From Chryseobacterium pennae (lineage in GTDB: Bacteria; Bacteroidota; Bacteroidia; Flavobacteriales; Weeksellaceae), in the NCBI RefSeq assembly GCF_003385515.1, contig NZ_QNVT01000006.1:124001-188000 (forward strand): a stretch of DNA of 64,000 bases, given 5' to 3'. This document shows positions 6,961-15,775 of this stretch, in pieces. Under the pieces are notes generated by a model. It had not been told where the DNA came from. It saw only the letters and a list, made by a program, of their open reading frames with translations, and did no database searches. How positions within the stretch are numbered: position 1 is the first letter of the stretch; every line of letters begins with the position of its first letter. The position numbers were made by a program, and so were the translations under genes.

Positions 6961-7189
6961 TCACTTATTAATTTTAAATGTTCAATATCAAACATATTTA
7001 TTGTTCTTTCTTCTCTTCCTAAATCAAGAGTAATTGTATGTGGAAGAATATCCCCAAGATTTGTTAAATCATATCTTATTAAAAAACCTTTGATTATTTC
7101 ATTTTTTTTTGATAATTTTTATATTTAACTTCAATTTTTTGATTTAAAATTTTATCTAAATCTTCTTTCTTGTAATTTAATGGATGCAT
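6957..7189 (-). pseudogene. Small gene with frameshift at an A9 run, AIPR operon
   Basis: The ATG at 7189 opens MHPLNYKKEDLDKILNQKIE and meets a stop right after a run of nine A (plus-strand T run 7102-7110). In another frame the coding continues as NEIIKGFLIRYDLTNLGDIL through FDIEHLKLISE and ends in an ATGA overlap with the next gene. Joined across the run, the product is about 77 residues and may be a small beta-barrel (short strands ending LKLISE). The intact downstream overlap shows the second frame is meant to be read. A mutation, a sequencing error or programmed slippage on A9 are all possible. Confidence 0.55.
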
Positions 7190-7220
7190 AATTTAAATTT
7201 TGGGATTAATGACAATCCAG

Positions 7221-8990
7221 TTAATAGTAATCTTTGGAATCACTGATAAGTTCTGGACTATCAAAATATTTTGTGGGATTGAAATTACTTCTTTCTTTTT
7301 GTTCGCCGGTTTTTTTGTCTTTATATGAAATAAGATATCTGGAATGTTTTGTAATTTTAGAGTAAAAGTTTTTCCAGTTATTATCAAAACGTTCTATATT
7401 ATCATCAATTGATTTTTGATAATCTTCAATTTTCTGTGGTTTGTGTAATAAAGTTAGTACACGAACCTTGGCATAAGTTATCCTATCAACTGCTTGATTA
7501 TGGTGTTTTGCTTTGTATAATTTCCTGAAACATAAATAGCCAAAATATGCATTATCTAATTTTTTAGTATCATCAAGGGTTTCCTCCACAAAATCTTGTT
7601 TCATAAATAGTTTTTTTTGCCTCCCTTTATCGACATTACCATTGGCAGAGTAATACATTCTGAAAAATAGATTTCTTTCAATAATTTGTTTCTCAATTAT
7701 ATAATTATGAAAAATTCCATCTGCAAATTCGCCTCTTTTTCTTTCAAATAATAATCCATACCTATCAAAAAGAACTTTTTGTATCTTAAGATTGATTGAA
7801 TCATTAGCAAATTTATCAGCTCCAATAACAGGTGTTTGCTGGTTTGTTGCTGTAGAAATTTCTTCAATCAACTCTATTTTTCCTTGTTCATCATTTTTAT
7901 CAAGTAATGTAATAACTTTTAATAGAACTTCTTTATTTTCAAAAACTTCTTCAACATTTGTATTTTTATACATCTCGTAAATTCGACTAAGTGTATATGA
8001 TGTTTGCCCACCATTAATTATTTGTGGATTTTTAACCACTAGTTGAGCTTTGTTTTTTTGACCGATTTTCTCATTTATTAGAGTTTCATCCGATAACATT
8101 GTTATACCATTGTTAAATAAAGCAAATTCATTTGTTTCTTTACTAATAATAGTTTCCGTTATTGCTGTATTTACCTTTTTACCTTCTAAATCAAGGTAGC
8201 TTCGAGGGTTATATTTTAGAACTGAATTTTTATATTTATTCATAATTCGTCCAATTTCAATTGTTGGAACAAATAGTACTGTAATTTCACACTCGCCCTT
8301 CTTGGTTAATACAGTATAACTTATTTTACTTCCTGCATTTTTATTACTTAAATCTATATTAATATTTAAATCTGTAGCATTATAAAATGTCCCTGAAATC
8401 ATTGGGAAAATTAACTTTGTATAAGTCTTTTCATAATCAAAAACTTCAGTAGCAAAACCACCAGTCAATTGACGTAACTTTGAATCTGTCCATCCAGATA
8501 AATTAGCAAGAATAATAACTTGGTATGAGTATCTCCCTATATTATCCAATTCTGTGATTTCACGTTGCAATTGTTTTATTTTACCATTATATTCAATTCC
8601 TTTTTCATCTGCAGTTTCGCCATCTAGAATTCGATTAACATCCATTGTCAAAATTTCTTCAAGAGCAATTTCTTTACCTTCAAAATTTTTTTCATTTATA
8701 CGAAATTTGGATTGAATAAAATAAATTGTTTTATTATCTTTATTTATGTAATAGCCATCTATACCACCATCTTGTGTTCCGTCTGCAATGCATGCTTCTC
8801 TTTCTTGGAATTCTAATATACCAAAGCTTACTTTTAGAAATAAATGTATAAAAGCTTTTGCTCTAGCTTGGTTTACTTTTTCAACATCCGTACTTATTGG
8901 ATTATATTTATTATAAGATGGCTCAGATGCTTTTACTTCTGATCTGATTTTATCTAAAATATCAATTAAAATTTGGTATTTTGCATGCAT
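7221..8990 (-). CDS. AIPR family abortive phage infection protein
   Basis: A 589-residue protein with the AIPR core. FNNGITMLSDE (about 292-302) and NPQIINGGQTSYTLSRIYE (about 321-339) are its hallmark motifs. The N-terminal part carries a nuclease-like motif, DGGIDGYYI (74-82) and then IYFIQSKF (89-96). D78 with Q93-x-K95 matches the D...QxK signature of Mrr-type restriction nucleases. AIPR proteins were named for abortive infection phage resistance and are often found beside restriction or other defence genes. It is the first gene of a leftward operon, with a TAnnTTTG element upstream and a 31-bp gap to the next gene. High AT content sets the operon apart from its housekeeping neighbours. 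Confidence 0.85.
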   Translation of the reverse strand: MHAKYQILIDILDKIRSEVKASEPSYNKYNPISTDVEKVNQARAKAFIHLFLKVSFGILEFQEREACIADGTQDGGIDGYYINKDNKTIYFIQSKFRINEKNFEGKEIALEEILTMDVNRILDGETADEKGIEYNGKIKQLQREITELDNIGRYSYQVIILANLSGWTDSKLRQLTGGFATEVFDYEKTYTKLIFPMISGTFYNATDLNINIDLSNKNAGSKISYTVLTKKGECEITVLFVPTIEIGRIMNKYKNSVLKYNPRSYLDLEGKKVNTAITETIISKETNEFALFNNGITMLSDETLINEKIGQKNKAQLVVKNPQIINGGQTSYTLSRIYEMYKNTNVEEVFENKEVLLKVITLLDKNDEQGKIELIEEISTATNQQTPVIGADKFANDSINLKIQKVLFDRYGLLFERKRGEFADGIFHNYIIEKQIIERNLFFRMYYSANGNVDKGRQKKLFMKQDFVEETLDDTKKLDNAYFGYLCFRKLYKAKHHNQAVDRITYAKVRVLTLLHKPQKIEDYQKSIDDNIERFDNNWKNFYSKITKHSRYLISYKDKKTGEQKERSNFNPTKYFDSPELISDSKDYY

Positions 8991-9033
8991 AATATAAAGG
9001 GTAATTTAATGGTATTGCAGCTAATATCCAACT

Positions 9034-9109
9034 TTACGCATTGCATCAATAATATATACGATTGCGCTAATGTTGTTTTAATTTTAGCTATTATTAATTA
9101 TCAAATATA
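9034..9109 (-). promoter_or_regulatory. Promoter and inverted repeat before AIPR operon
   Basis: On the minus strand TATATTTG (plus 9102-9109) matches the Bacteroidota -7 element TAnnTTTG. Between it and the gene, TTACGCA (9034) and TGCGCTAA (9063) form an inverted repeat with one unpaired base. The arrangement implies a leader of about 100 nt. It could be bound by the XRE protein, though it does not resemble the palindromes at 5341-5407. Confidence 0.4.
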
Positions 9110-9157
9110 AAATATAATATACTATTTCATTATGGGAAACCATAAAAACAAAAAACC

Positions 9158-9300
9158 GCCCTATGAAAATAGAACGGTTAGTATATTAAATTTGTCTCAA
9201 CGACTCGCTATTACATCATTCCTGGCATTCCACTGGTATAACACATTCAGTTGTTAAAAGCATTCCAGATACAGAAGCTGCGTTTTCAAGGGTAACTCTT
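9158..9300 (-). pseudogene. Degraded duplicate of groEL 3' end and terminator
   Basis: This is a second copy of the last coding bases of groEL and its terminator, normally found at 10110-10286. On the minus strand it still reads [19 protein letters not shown], then jumps to the final stretch because about 40 bp are missing between the two blocks. The hairpin (AACCGCCC to CGGTT) and the following spacer are also copied. With the intact gene on the other side, it brackets a single orphan gene at 9314-10084, as expected for an insertion or segmental duplication at the groEL 3' end. Confidence 0.75.
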
Positions 9301-9313
9301 ATAAAATTGATAA

Positions 9314-10084
9314 TTACCGATTCAAAAATCTGCACATACTTTTGGCTCTTTGAATTAAATTAAACTCCTTGAACCTTAGTAGTGTTGATTTACTATTAAT
9401 AATTTTTTCTAATTCTTTAATATTTTCATAGTGTTCAAAAAAATGTTTTTCAAAATTTGAATATTTTATGCCATCTTTTATGTTACTGATACCAATGTAA
9501 AAATAACATGATTGGATTTTGTATAGTAATCTAACTAAATCATAGTCAAGAGATATTGCATATGGGAAAGAAAAAATAATATCAATATTTTTTCTGACTA
9601 ATTTTTTCTCTTCGATAAATAGATCAAGTTCGGTAAAAGTTCCAGTTGAACATGCTATTGTATTTCCTAGTTCATTTTTTCTTTCGTAGCTAAAAGCAAT
9701 TTCATCATTATTTTTTAATGTATGTAAATTATCAAAATTTGATAATTTCAATGTTTTAAAATCTATATTTTCGAAATATCTTTCTCTTAGGTAAGCTTGT
9801 CCAATATTTATTTGCTGTAATATATCTGAAAGGTATCCTGATATTAGTTTTTGGGTCTTTTTTTCTCTGTAATAAGATACAATTTGAATATTGATTACAT
9901 AAAAAATATAGCTCGCAATTATACTGGTTGCGAGATTATAAATTATATCATTTGCTGTCTTTATTGTTTCTGCAGTAAAGTCAACATTAACTAATGATAA
10001 ATGAAAAAATTTTATATTTAGTATTAATAATAAACAAATTATATTTAGGAATAAAAGAAATCTTTCAAGTTGTTTTTGTGTCAT
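9314..10084 (-). CDS. Orphan two-helix membrane protein inserted after groEL
   Basis: I do not recognise the family. The protein has 256 residues with two hydrophobic segments (about residues 8-30, FLLFLNIICLLLILNIKFF, and about 47-68, IIYNLATSIIASYIFYVINI). A basic YYREKKTQK turn and a 180-residue soluble domain follow. It is unusually rich in Ile, Asn and Phe with AT-rich codons, unlike the adjacent groEL. It sits between the intact groEL terminator and a degraded copy of the groEL 3' end, so it probably arrived as foreign DNA. The topology (membrane anchor plus cytoplasmic domain) is shared with the AIPR-operon protein at 6460, but no sequence similarity is evident. Confidence 0.55.
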   Translation of the reverse strand: MTQKQLERFLLFLNIICLLLILNIKFFHLSLVNVDFTAETIKTANDIIYNLATSIIASYIFYVINIQIVSYYREKKTQKLISGYLSDILQQINIGQAYLRERYFENIDFKTLKLSNFDNLHTLKNNDEIAFSYERKNELGNTIACSTGTFTELDLFIEEKKLVRKNIDIIFSFPYAISLDYDLVRLLYKIQSCYFYIGISNIKDGIKYSNFEKHFFEHYENIKELEKIINSKSTLLRFKEFNLIQRAKSMCRFLNR

Positions 10085-10110
10085 TTTTATTAGTTTTTAT
10101 AATATATACA

Positions 10111-10138
10111 AAACCGCTCTACAAAAGCAGAACGGTTT
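10111..10138 (-). terminator. groEL terminator
   Basis: AAACCG at 10111-10116 pairs with CGGTTT at 10133-10138, about 30 bp past the groEL stop. A-rich bases on the left give a T-rich tail. The same structure is duplicated at 9160-9180. Confidence 0.55.
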
Positions 10139-10168
10139 ATATATTAAATTTGTCTTAGCGACTTGCTA

Positions 10169-11897
<1,729 letters not shown>

Positions 11898-11898
11898 C

Positions 11899-12177
11899 TT
11901 AGCCAATAATTCCTAATAAGTCAGCTTCTCTTACGATTAAGTAATCTTTACCTTCTAACTTCAATTCAGCACCTGAATATTTTCCATAAAGAACTTTGTC
12001 ACCTACCTGAACAGTTGTAGGCTCATCTTTTTTACCAGGTCCTACTGCCACTACAGTACCTTCTTGCGGCTTTTCCTTTGCAGTATCCGGGATAATAATA
12101 CCTGAAGCTGTTTTAGTTTCTGCTGCGATTGGCTCTACCAGAACTCTGTCTGCCAATGGTTTAAAGTTTACTGACAT
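11899..12177 (-). CDS. groS: Co-chaperonin GroES (Hsp10)
   Basis: A 92-residue GroES. It starts [20 protein letters not shown], has the mobile loop ([21 protein letters not shown], about residues 20-40) that docks on GroEL, then [11 protein letters not shown], and ends in the conserved [30 protein letters not shown]. It forms the heptameric lid of the chaperonin cage. It is the first gene of the groES-groEL operon. No CIRCE element (the HrcA operator) is visible upstream. Instead the upstream region has repeated TGGCAGA words. Confidence 0.97.
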   Translation of the reverse strand: MSVNFKPLADRVLVEPIAAETKTASGIIIPDTAKEKPQEGTVVAVGPGKKDEPTTVQVGDKVLYGKYSGAELKLEGKDYLIVREADLLGIIG

Positions 12178-12248
12178 AATATATTTATTTTTTAATTATT
12201 TCTGTGTTGTAATTCTCTAAATGTATGCCATGAGGCGTAGACGGCTGA

Positions 12249-12288
12249 AATGGCAGACTTTTGAGCCCGAATGTGAAAATATGGCAGA
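12249..12288 (-). promoter_or_regulatory. Repeated TGGCAGA words upstream of groES
   Basis: TGGCAGA occurs at 12251-12257 and 12282-12288 (TCTGCCA when read toward groES), 31 bp apart, 75-110 bp before the groES ATG. A TGCCATGAGGC stretch lies closer in. The regular spacing suggests a factor-binding region for heat-shock control. It does not match CIRCE, and I cannot name the factor. Confidence 0.3.
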
Positions 12289-12300
12289 AAAATAAAATAA

Positions 12301-12326
12301 GAAAGCCGGAAAATTCCGGCTTTTAT
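12301..12326. terminator. Bidirectional hairpin terminator
   Basis: GCCGGAA-aa-TTCCGGC has seven perfect pairs, with a T run on one side and an A run on the other. It lies about 30 bp past the stop of the first GG-leader peptide, which is read leftward. Confidence 0.7.
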
Positions 12327-12356
12327 TGTAAGTGTTTAATTTTTATGAATCCTGTT

Positions 12357-12491
12357 TTATGGACATTGTTGTCCCGGTCCGATCCATAGAATACATTGTC
12401 CTTTGTAATTGCGTTCACAGCAATAACGTCCTGCTGCACCGCCGTTGATTGATTTCTGAGCATCTCTGCTTAGTAATTTTGCATTTTTCAT
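12357..12491 (-). CDS. GG-leader bacteriocin-like small peptide 1
   Basis: A 44-residue peptide, MKNAKLLSRDAQKSINGG followed by a short cysteine-containing core (AAGRYCCERNYKGQCILWIG, then PGQQCP). The leader ends in a double glycine, as in peptides cut and exported by C39-peptidase ABC transporters. The core has four cysteines, including a CC pair. A near paralogue lies 266 bp upstream and shares the leader and the C-terminal WIGPGQ-x-CP. It has a terminator downstream. Export machinery is not in this window. The role as bacteriocin, signal or modified peptide is unknown. The gene is short but clearly real because it is duplicated and conserved. Confidence 0.7.
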   Translation of the reverse strand: MKNAKLLSRDAQKSINGGAAGRYCCERNYKGQCILWIGPGQQCP

Positions 12492-12702
12492 AGTTAATAA
12501 TATTTAATTTGTATACTTCCTGAACGTTTAAAGTCAATCAGGATTTTGATATTTGGTGTTTAATTAAATCAAAGATATGTTTTTTCCTTAATATGTGATA
12601 TATTTTTAATTGTTTTTTTTTAGTATAAATTATTGGTTATCAGTTAATACTTGTTCGTTTGTTTGGAGCAGTATTGATTTCAGAAGAGGTAGAAGACAAA
12701 AA

Positions 12703-12732
12703 GAGAAGCCGGAAGATATCTCCGGCTTTTAT
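12703..12732. terminator. Bidirectional hairpin terminator
   Basis: GCCGGA at 12708-12713 pairs with TCCGGC at 12721-12726 around AGATATC, flanked by A and T runs. It lies downstream of peptide gene 2 and is nearly the same hairpin as at 12301, so gene and terminator were duplicated together. Confidence 0.65.
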
Positions 12733-12757
12733 AATTATTTGTTGTATCAGGGCAGAT

Positions 12758-12895
12758 CTATGGACAAAATTGCCCTGGTCCGATCCAGCGGATACATTTC
12801 ATATTGTCATCATAATCACAACAAACAAGTTTTCTCGCAGAACCTCCATTAATGGATTTCTGAGCATCTCTGTTTAATAATTTTGCATTTTTCAT
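12758..12895 (-). CDS. GG-leader bacteriocin-like small peptide 2
   Basis: A 45-residue paralogue of peptide 1. The leader MKNAKLLNRDAQKSINGG is identical except for one residue. The core SARKLVCCDYDDNMKCIRWI then PGQFCP differs in the middle but keeps the CC pair, the C-x-WIGPGQ block and the terminal CP. Pro-peptides with a conserved leader, a conserved C-terminus and a variable middle suggest a shared processing and export route with diversified products. Promoter sequence is AT-rich. No modification enzyme is adjacent, so any maturation machinery must be elsewhere. Confidence 0.7.
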   Translation of the reverse strand: MKNAKLLNRDAQKSINGGSARKLVCCDYDDNMKCIRWIGPGQFCP

Positions 12896-13056
12896 ATATA
12901 ATACCTTTGTTTTTTTAGCTCCTGAACATTTAATGTCAATCAGGTTTTTTTGACAGCCTGTGTTTTTATTGTTAATTCAAAGGTAAATGTTTTTAATACA
13001 GGTTGTTAGGTTGTTTGTAGACAGGGAATTGCTATTGGTATTTTGAATGACTGTTT

Positions 13057-13779
13057 TTATGAGGTCATTTCTAAAAACATTCTTCTTCCACTCATATCCA
13101 TTTCCTGTTTTACTATTTTTCTTGTTATCGTGTCAATATAATAAGTGGTGGTAGTGGTTTTGTTACTGATATCATCATTTGTTTTCACAACCCAGACCGG
13201 TTTCCCTTTATATTCTGACTTTTGGGTATCCAGAATATAGGCCTTCATCATTCCTTTTTTCTCAGATTTTGGATTGTAGTCGAAAATAGAAATTTCGGCA
13301 GAATAGTGTTCTTGCAATGGAAGAAATCTTATCAGCATTGCATAGCTGCTGCTGTCAAAATATTGGGTTGCAGGAATATCGATACTATCTTTTTTCTGCA
13401 ACTTTTTATCCAGATAATATCCTGTAACTTTATCTTTACCGGACTTTAGAACCATGTCCCGCATGGAGTTATAAGAAGAATGATACTCCGGGGTGAAATT
13501 TGAGGTTTTTACAATAGTGGAATCTGTCCATTGAGCATCTGGAGCTTGTTTCATTTTCACTATTGTTTTGATAAGAAGATCTGTTTTATTCAGCTTTTTG
13601 GTTTCTGTAATGATACTTCCGATTTCTATTTTTGTACCGGCATTTTCAGCATACCACACAGATTCTGATGTTTCATCTTTGATCAATTTAGAATTGATCT
13701 GTACATTTTCTGGGGTAAGAAGCTTTTGTGAAAAGAGATTCACGCTGCTCACTAATAAAAGGAATAAGAATGTTCTCAT
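13057..13779 (-). CDS. Hypothetical secreted protein (DUF3108-like possible)
   Basis: A 240-residue protein with a signal peptide (MRTFLFLLLVSSVNLFSQ). The mature part is beta-rich with repeated threonine and lysine. It has the layout of periplasmic proteins that track lipoproteins or outer-membrane material: KPVWVVKTNDDISNKTTTTT, then YYIDTITRKIVKQEMDMSGR, reminiscent of the LolA/DUF3108 sheet in which a strand reading 'YYID..TRKIVK' is typical. The resemblance is by eye only. It is followed on the same strand by a broken NTF2-like gene. The function is unknown. Confidence 0.5.
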   Translation of the reverse strand: MRTFLFLLLVSSVNLFSQKLLTPENVQINSKLIKDETSESVWYAENAGTKIEIGSIITETKKLNKTDLLIKTIVKMKQAPDAQWTDSTIVKTSNFTPEYHSSYNSMRDMVLKSGKDKVTGYYLDKKLQKKDSIDIPATQYFDSSSYAMLIRFLPLQEHYSAEISIFDYNPKSEKKGMMKAYILDTQKSEYKGKPVWVVKTNDDISNKTTTTTYYIDTITRKIVKQEMDMSGRRMFLEMTS

Positions 13780-13829
13780 GATCTTTTTATTAGTTAGTTG
13801 ATCTGAAATTCAAAAAGTTACAATGCTAT

Positions 13830-14344
13830 TTATTCTTTTTGAGGTTCAGGAGAAATATTTTCGTTTTCCATTGAAAATATCACACTGGTGATTTTCCATT
13901 CATTTTTAATTTTCACAAGTCCCCAGGATTCTTTGCCCCATAAACCTTTCTTTCCTCCAGCCCAGAAACTGAAATTAAATGCTACAGAAGCAATGCTGCC
14001 GTCAGTATCTATATTCACATTAGAAAATTTTTCTTCTTTTACAGATCCTTTAGTAGTGCTTCTGAACCAGGATTTATAATCTGCTGTTTTATGATCCGGA
14101 GATTTAGGGTCTTTTTCAATTCTTTTCTGCTGGGTTTTATCCTTATAAACCCCTACCCAGGTTACTGGCCCGTCATAAAATAAGCGATAGAGGCTGGTGT
14201 GTCTTTGGTTTTTAAGCTGGTCATAAAAGTATCCAGCACTTTATGGAGTTCAGCTTTATCTTTTTCGGAGCCTGATTGTGTTTGCGAATAGGTGAGGTTA
14301 AATCCGAATAGAAAGATAATGAGCGTTATAATGATATTTTTCAT
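13830..14344 (-). pseudogene. Frameshifted SnoaL/NTF2-like secreted protein gene
   Basis: Two frames make one gene. The first runs from the ATG at 14344 and encodes a signal peptide (MKNIIITLIIFLFGFNLTYS), then KAELHKVLDTFMTSLKTKD, and stops at 14162. The second continues as LYRLFYDGPVTWVGVYKDK, FRSTTKGSVKEEKFSNV and AFNFSFWAGGKKGLWGKES to 13830. Helix followed by a curved sheet is the layout of NTF2-like domains. The span of 515 nt is one base short of a multiple of three, so a single base is probably missing near 14190-14205. It could be a mutation or an assembly error. Repaired, the product would have about 171 residues. Confidence 0.65.
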
Positions 14345-14446
14345 GATTTTCTGTTGAGTTTGGATGAATCCAAATTACAAAAAATACAGAAATAGAATGT
14401 AAAAGTATTGATTGTTAGTGTTTTAAGAAACAATGTCTGAAATTTT

Positions 14447-15685
14447 TCACAATGTTTCAGTTCTGGGTTTATCTGTTAAATGATTCTTTGAAGCCTGATT
14501 TATTTTCGAAATCACTGCCCCGGAAACGGCAATTCCTATAAAGTTGGTTACCGATCTGGCTTCATTCATAAAACGATCCACGCTATAGAGAAGAGCAATA
14601 TCTGTCAACGGAATTTTTCCAAATCTGTTCAAAGTGAAAATAAGCGCCAAAAATCCTGAGCCTGGGACACCGGAGGCTGTTTTTGAAGTAATAGAAATGA
14701 TGATAAAAAGCCACAGATAATCATTGAAACTTAAAGGGATCGTATAAAACTGAACCAGAAAACAACAGGTCACGGAAAGATAGATACAGGCTCCGGCAAG
14801 ATTAAAATTATACCCTAAAGGAATAATAAATCTTAAAATTTTCCTGCTGTAGCCTTCAGATTCCATTTTCTCAAAAATGAGAGGAAAGGCTGTTTTAGAA
14901 GATGAGGTACTGACCACCAGGATAATTTCTTCTTTGATGTTCAGTAAAAATTTCCAAAGGTTAAACTTGAAGAGGTAAGAAACAGCCCCAAGAATTCCAA
15001 AAATGAAAACAATATCAGCAATATATACCGTGGCAACTACCTTACTTAAAGGAAGAAGGGTATTGATGCCATATACAGCAACACCATAGGCTATATTACA
15101 GAAAATAATGAGGGGAAGAATGATGTAAAGATACTTAATGACGGTATAAAATATATTCACACCCTGATCCAATATATTCAGGAACTTTTCTTTTTTTGAA
15201 GAAAGATTCATAGCAATACCAATCACAATAGAAAGGAAAAGAAAGATACCATGCCTGTTGAGATAGATAAGATTGGGCAGACCATCATTTTTGATTTCAA
15301 ATGTCTTGGGTAAGGATGTATTGATTCTGGTAATGTCAATTCCTGTATCAGAACCGGGCTGCATCATTAATCCAAAAACGAAACCCACTATTATGGCGAT
15401 CGAAGTCATCACTAAGAAATATAAAATAGTCTGCCATACAATATTACGGGCATTTTTGAGCTCAGACAGCTGGCTGATTCCATAGGCGACTGCCATAAAT
15501 ATAACAGGGAGGATCAGTGTTTCCAGGATCATGAAAAAATACCGGCTCACCACTCCCAGTCTTATACTTTCCTCAGGAAGGTAATGACCGGCCAATACTC
15601 CTCCCATCATTGCTGTAAATACATACAATGTAAGGTTTTTAAGGTATTTTCCGGTAAATGTTTTCTGAGGTTGTAAAGGGTTCAT
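14447..15685 (-). CDS. Dicarboxylate/amino acid:cation symporter (DAACS family)
   Basis: A 412-residue inner-membrane carrier. The hallmark pieces of the GltP/DctA fold are present: a serine-rich hairpin STSSSKTAFPLIFEKM (about residues 260-275), LGYNFNLAGACIYLS in TM7, the second hairpin SKTASGVPGSGFLAL, and YSVDRFMNEARSVTNFIGIAV in TM8. These bind substrate and sodium or protons. In well-studied members the TM8 motif has D-R-x-x-(S/T)-x-x-R and is close to this. Substrate is probably C4-dicarboxylate or glutamate/aspartate. It follows a CitMHS-type carrier on the same strand across 90 bp, so both may serve organic-acid uptake. Confidence 0.85.
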   Translation of the reverse strand: MNPLQPQKTFTGKYLKNLTLYVFTAMMGGVLAGHYLPEESIRLGVVSRYFFMILETLILPVIFMAVAYGISQLSELKNARNIVWQTILYFLVMTSIAIIVGFVFGLMMQPGSDTGIDITRINTSLPKTFEIKNDGLPNLIYLNRHGIFLFLSIVIGIAMNLSSKKEKFLNILDQGVNIFYTVIKYLYIILPLIIFCNIAYGVAVYGINTLLPLSKVVATVYIADIVFIFGILGAVSYLFKFNLWKFLLNIKEEIILVVSTSSSKTAFPLIFEKMESEGYSRKILRFIIPLGYNFNLAGACIYLSVTCCFLVQFYTIPLSFNDYLWLFIIISITSKTASGVPGSGFLALIFTLNRFGKIPLTDIALLYSVDRFMNEARSVTNFIGIAVSGAVISKINQASKNHLTDKPRTETL

Positions 15686-15775
15686 CGGGAAAAATAAGCT
15701 ATTTTTTACAAAACAAGTTTTAAGCGGTAATATTATTTCTGAAGTTGAAGATACTCATTATTCATTACATTCTTA

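Noticed and set aside
12610..12877. Plus-strand open frames over the second peptide gene
   Set aside because: They are the antisense of the GG-leader peptide gene and its terminator and show no leader or homology.
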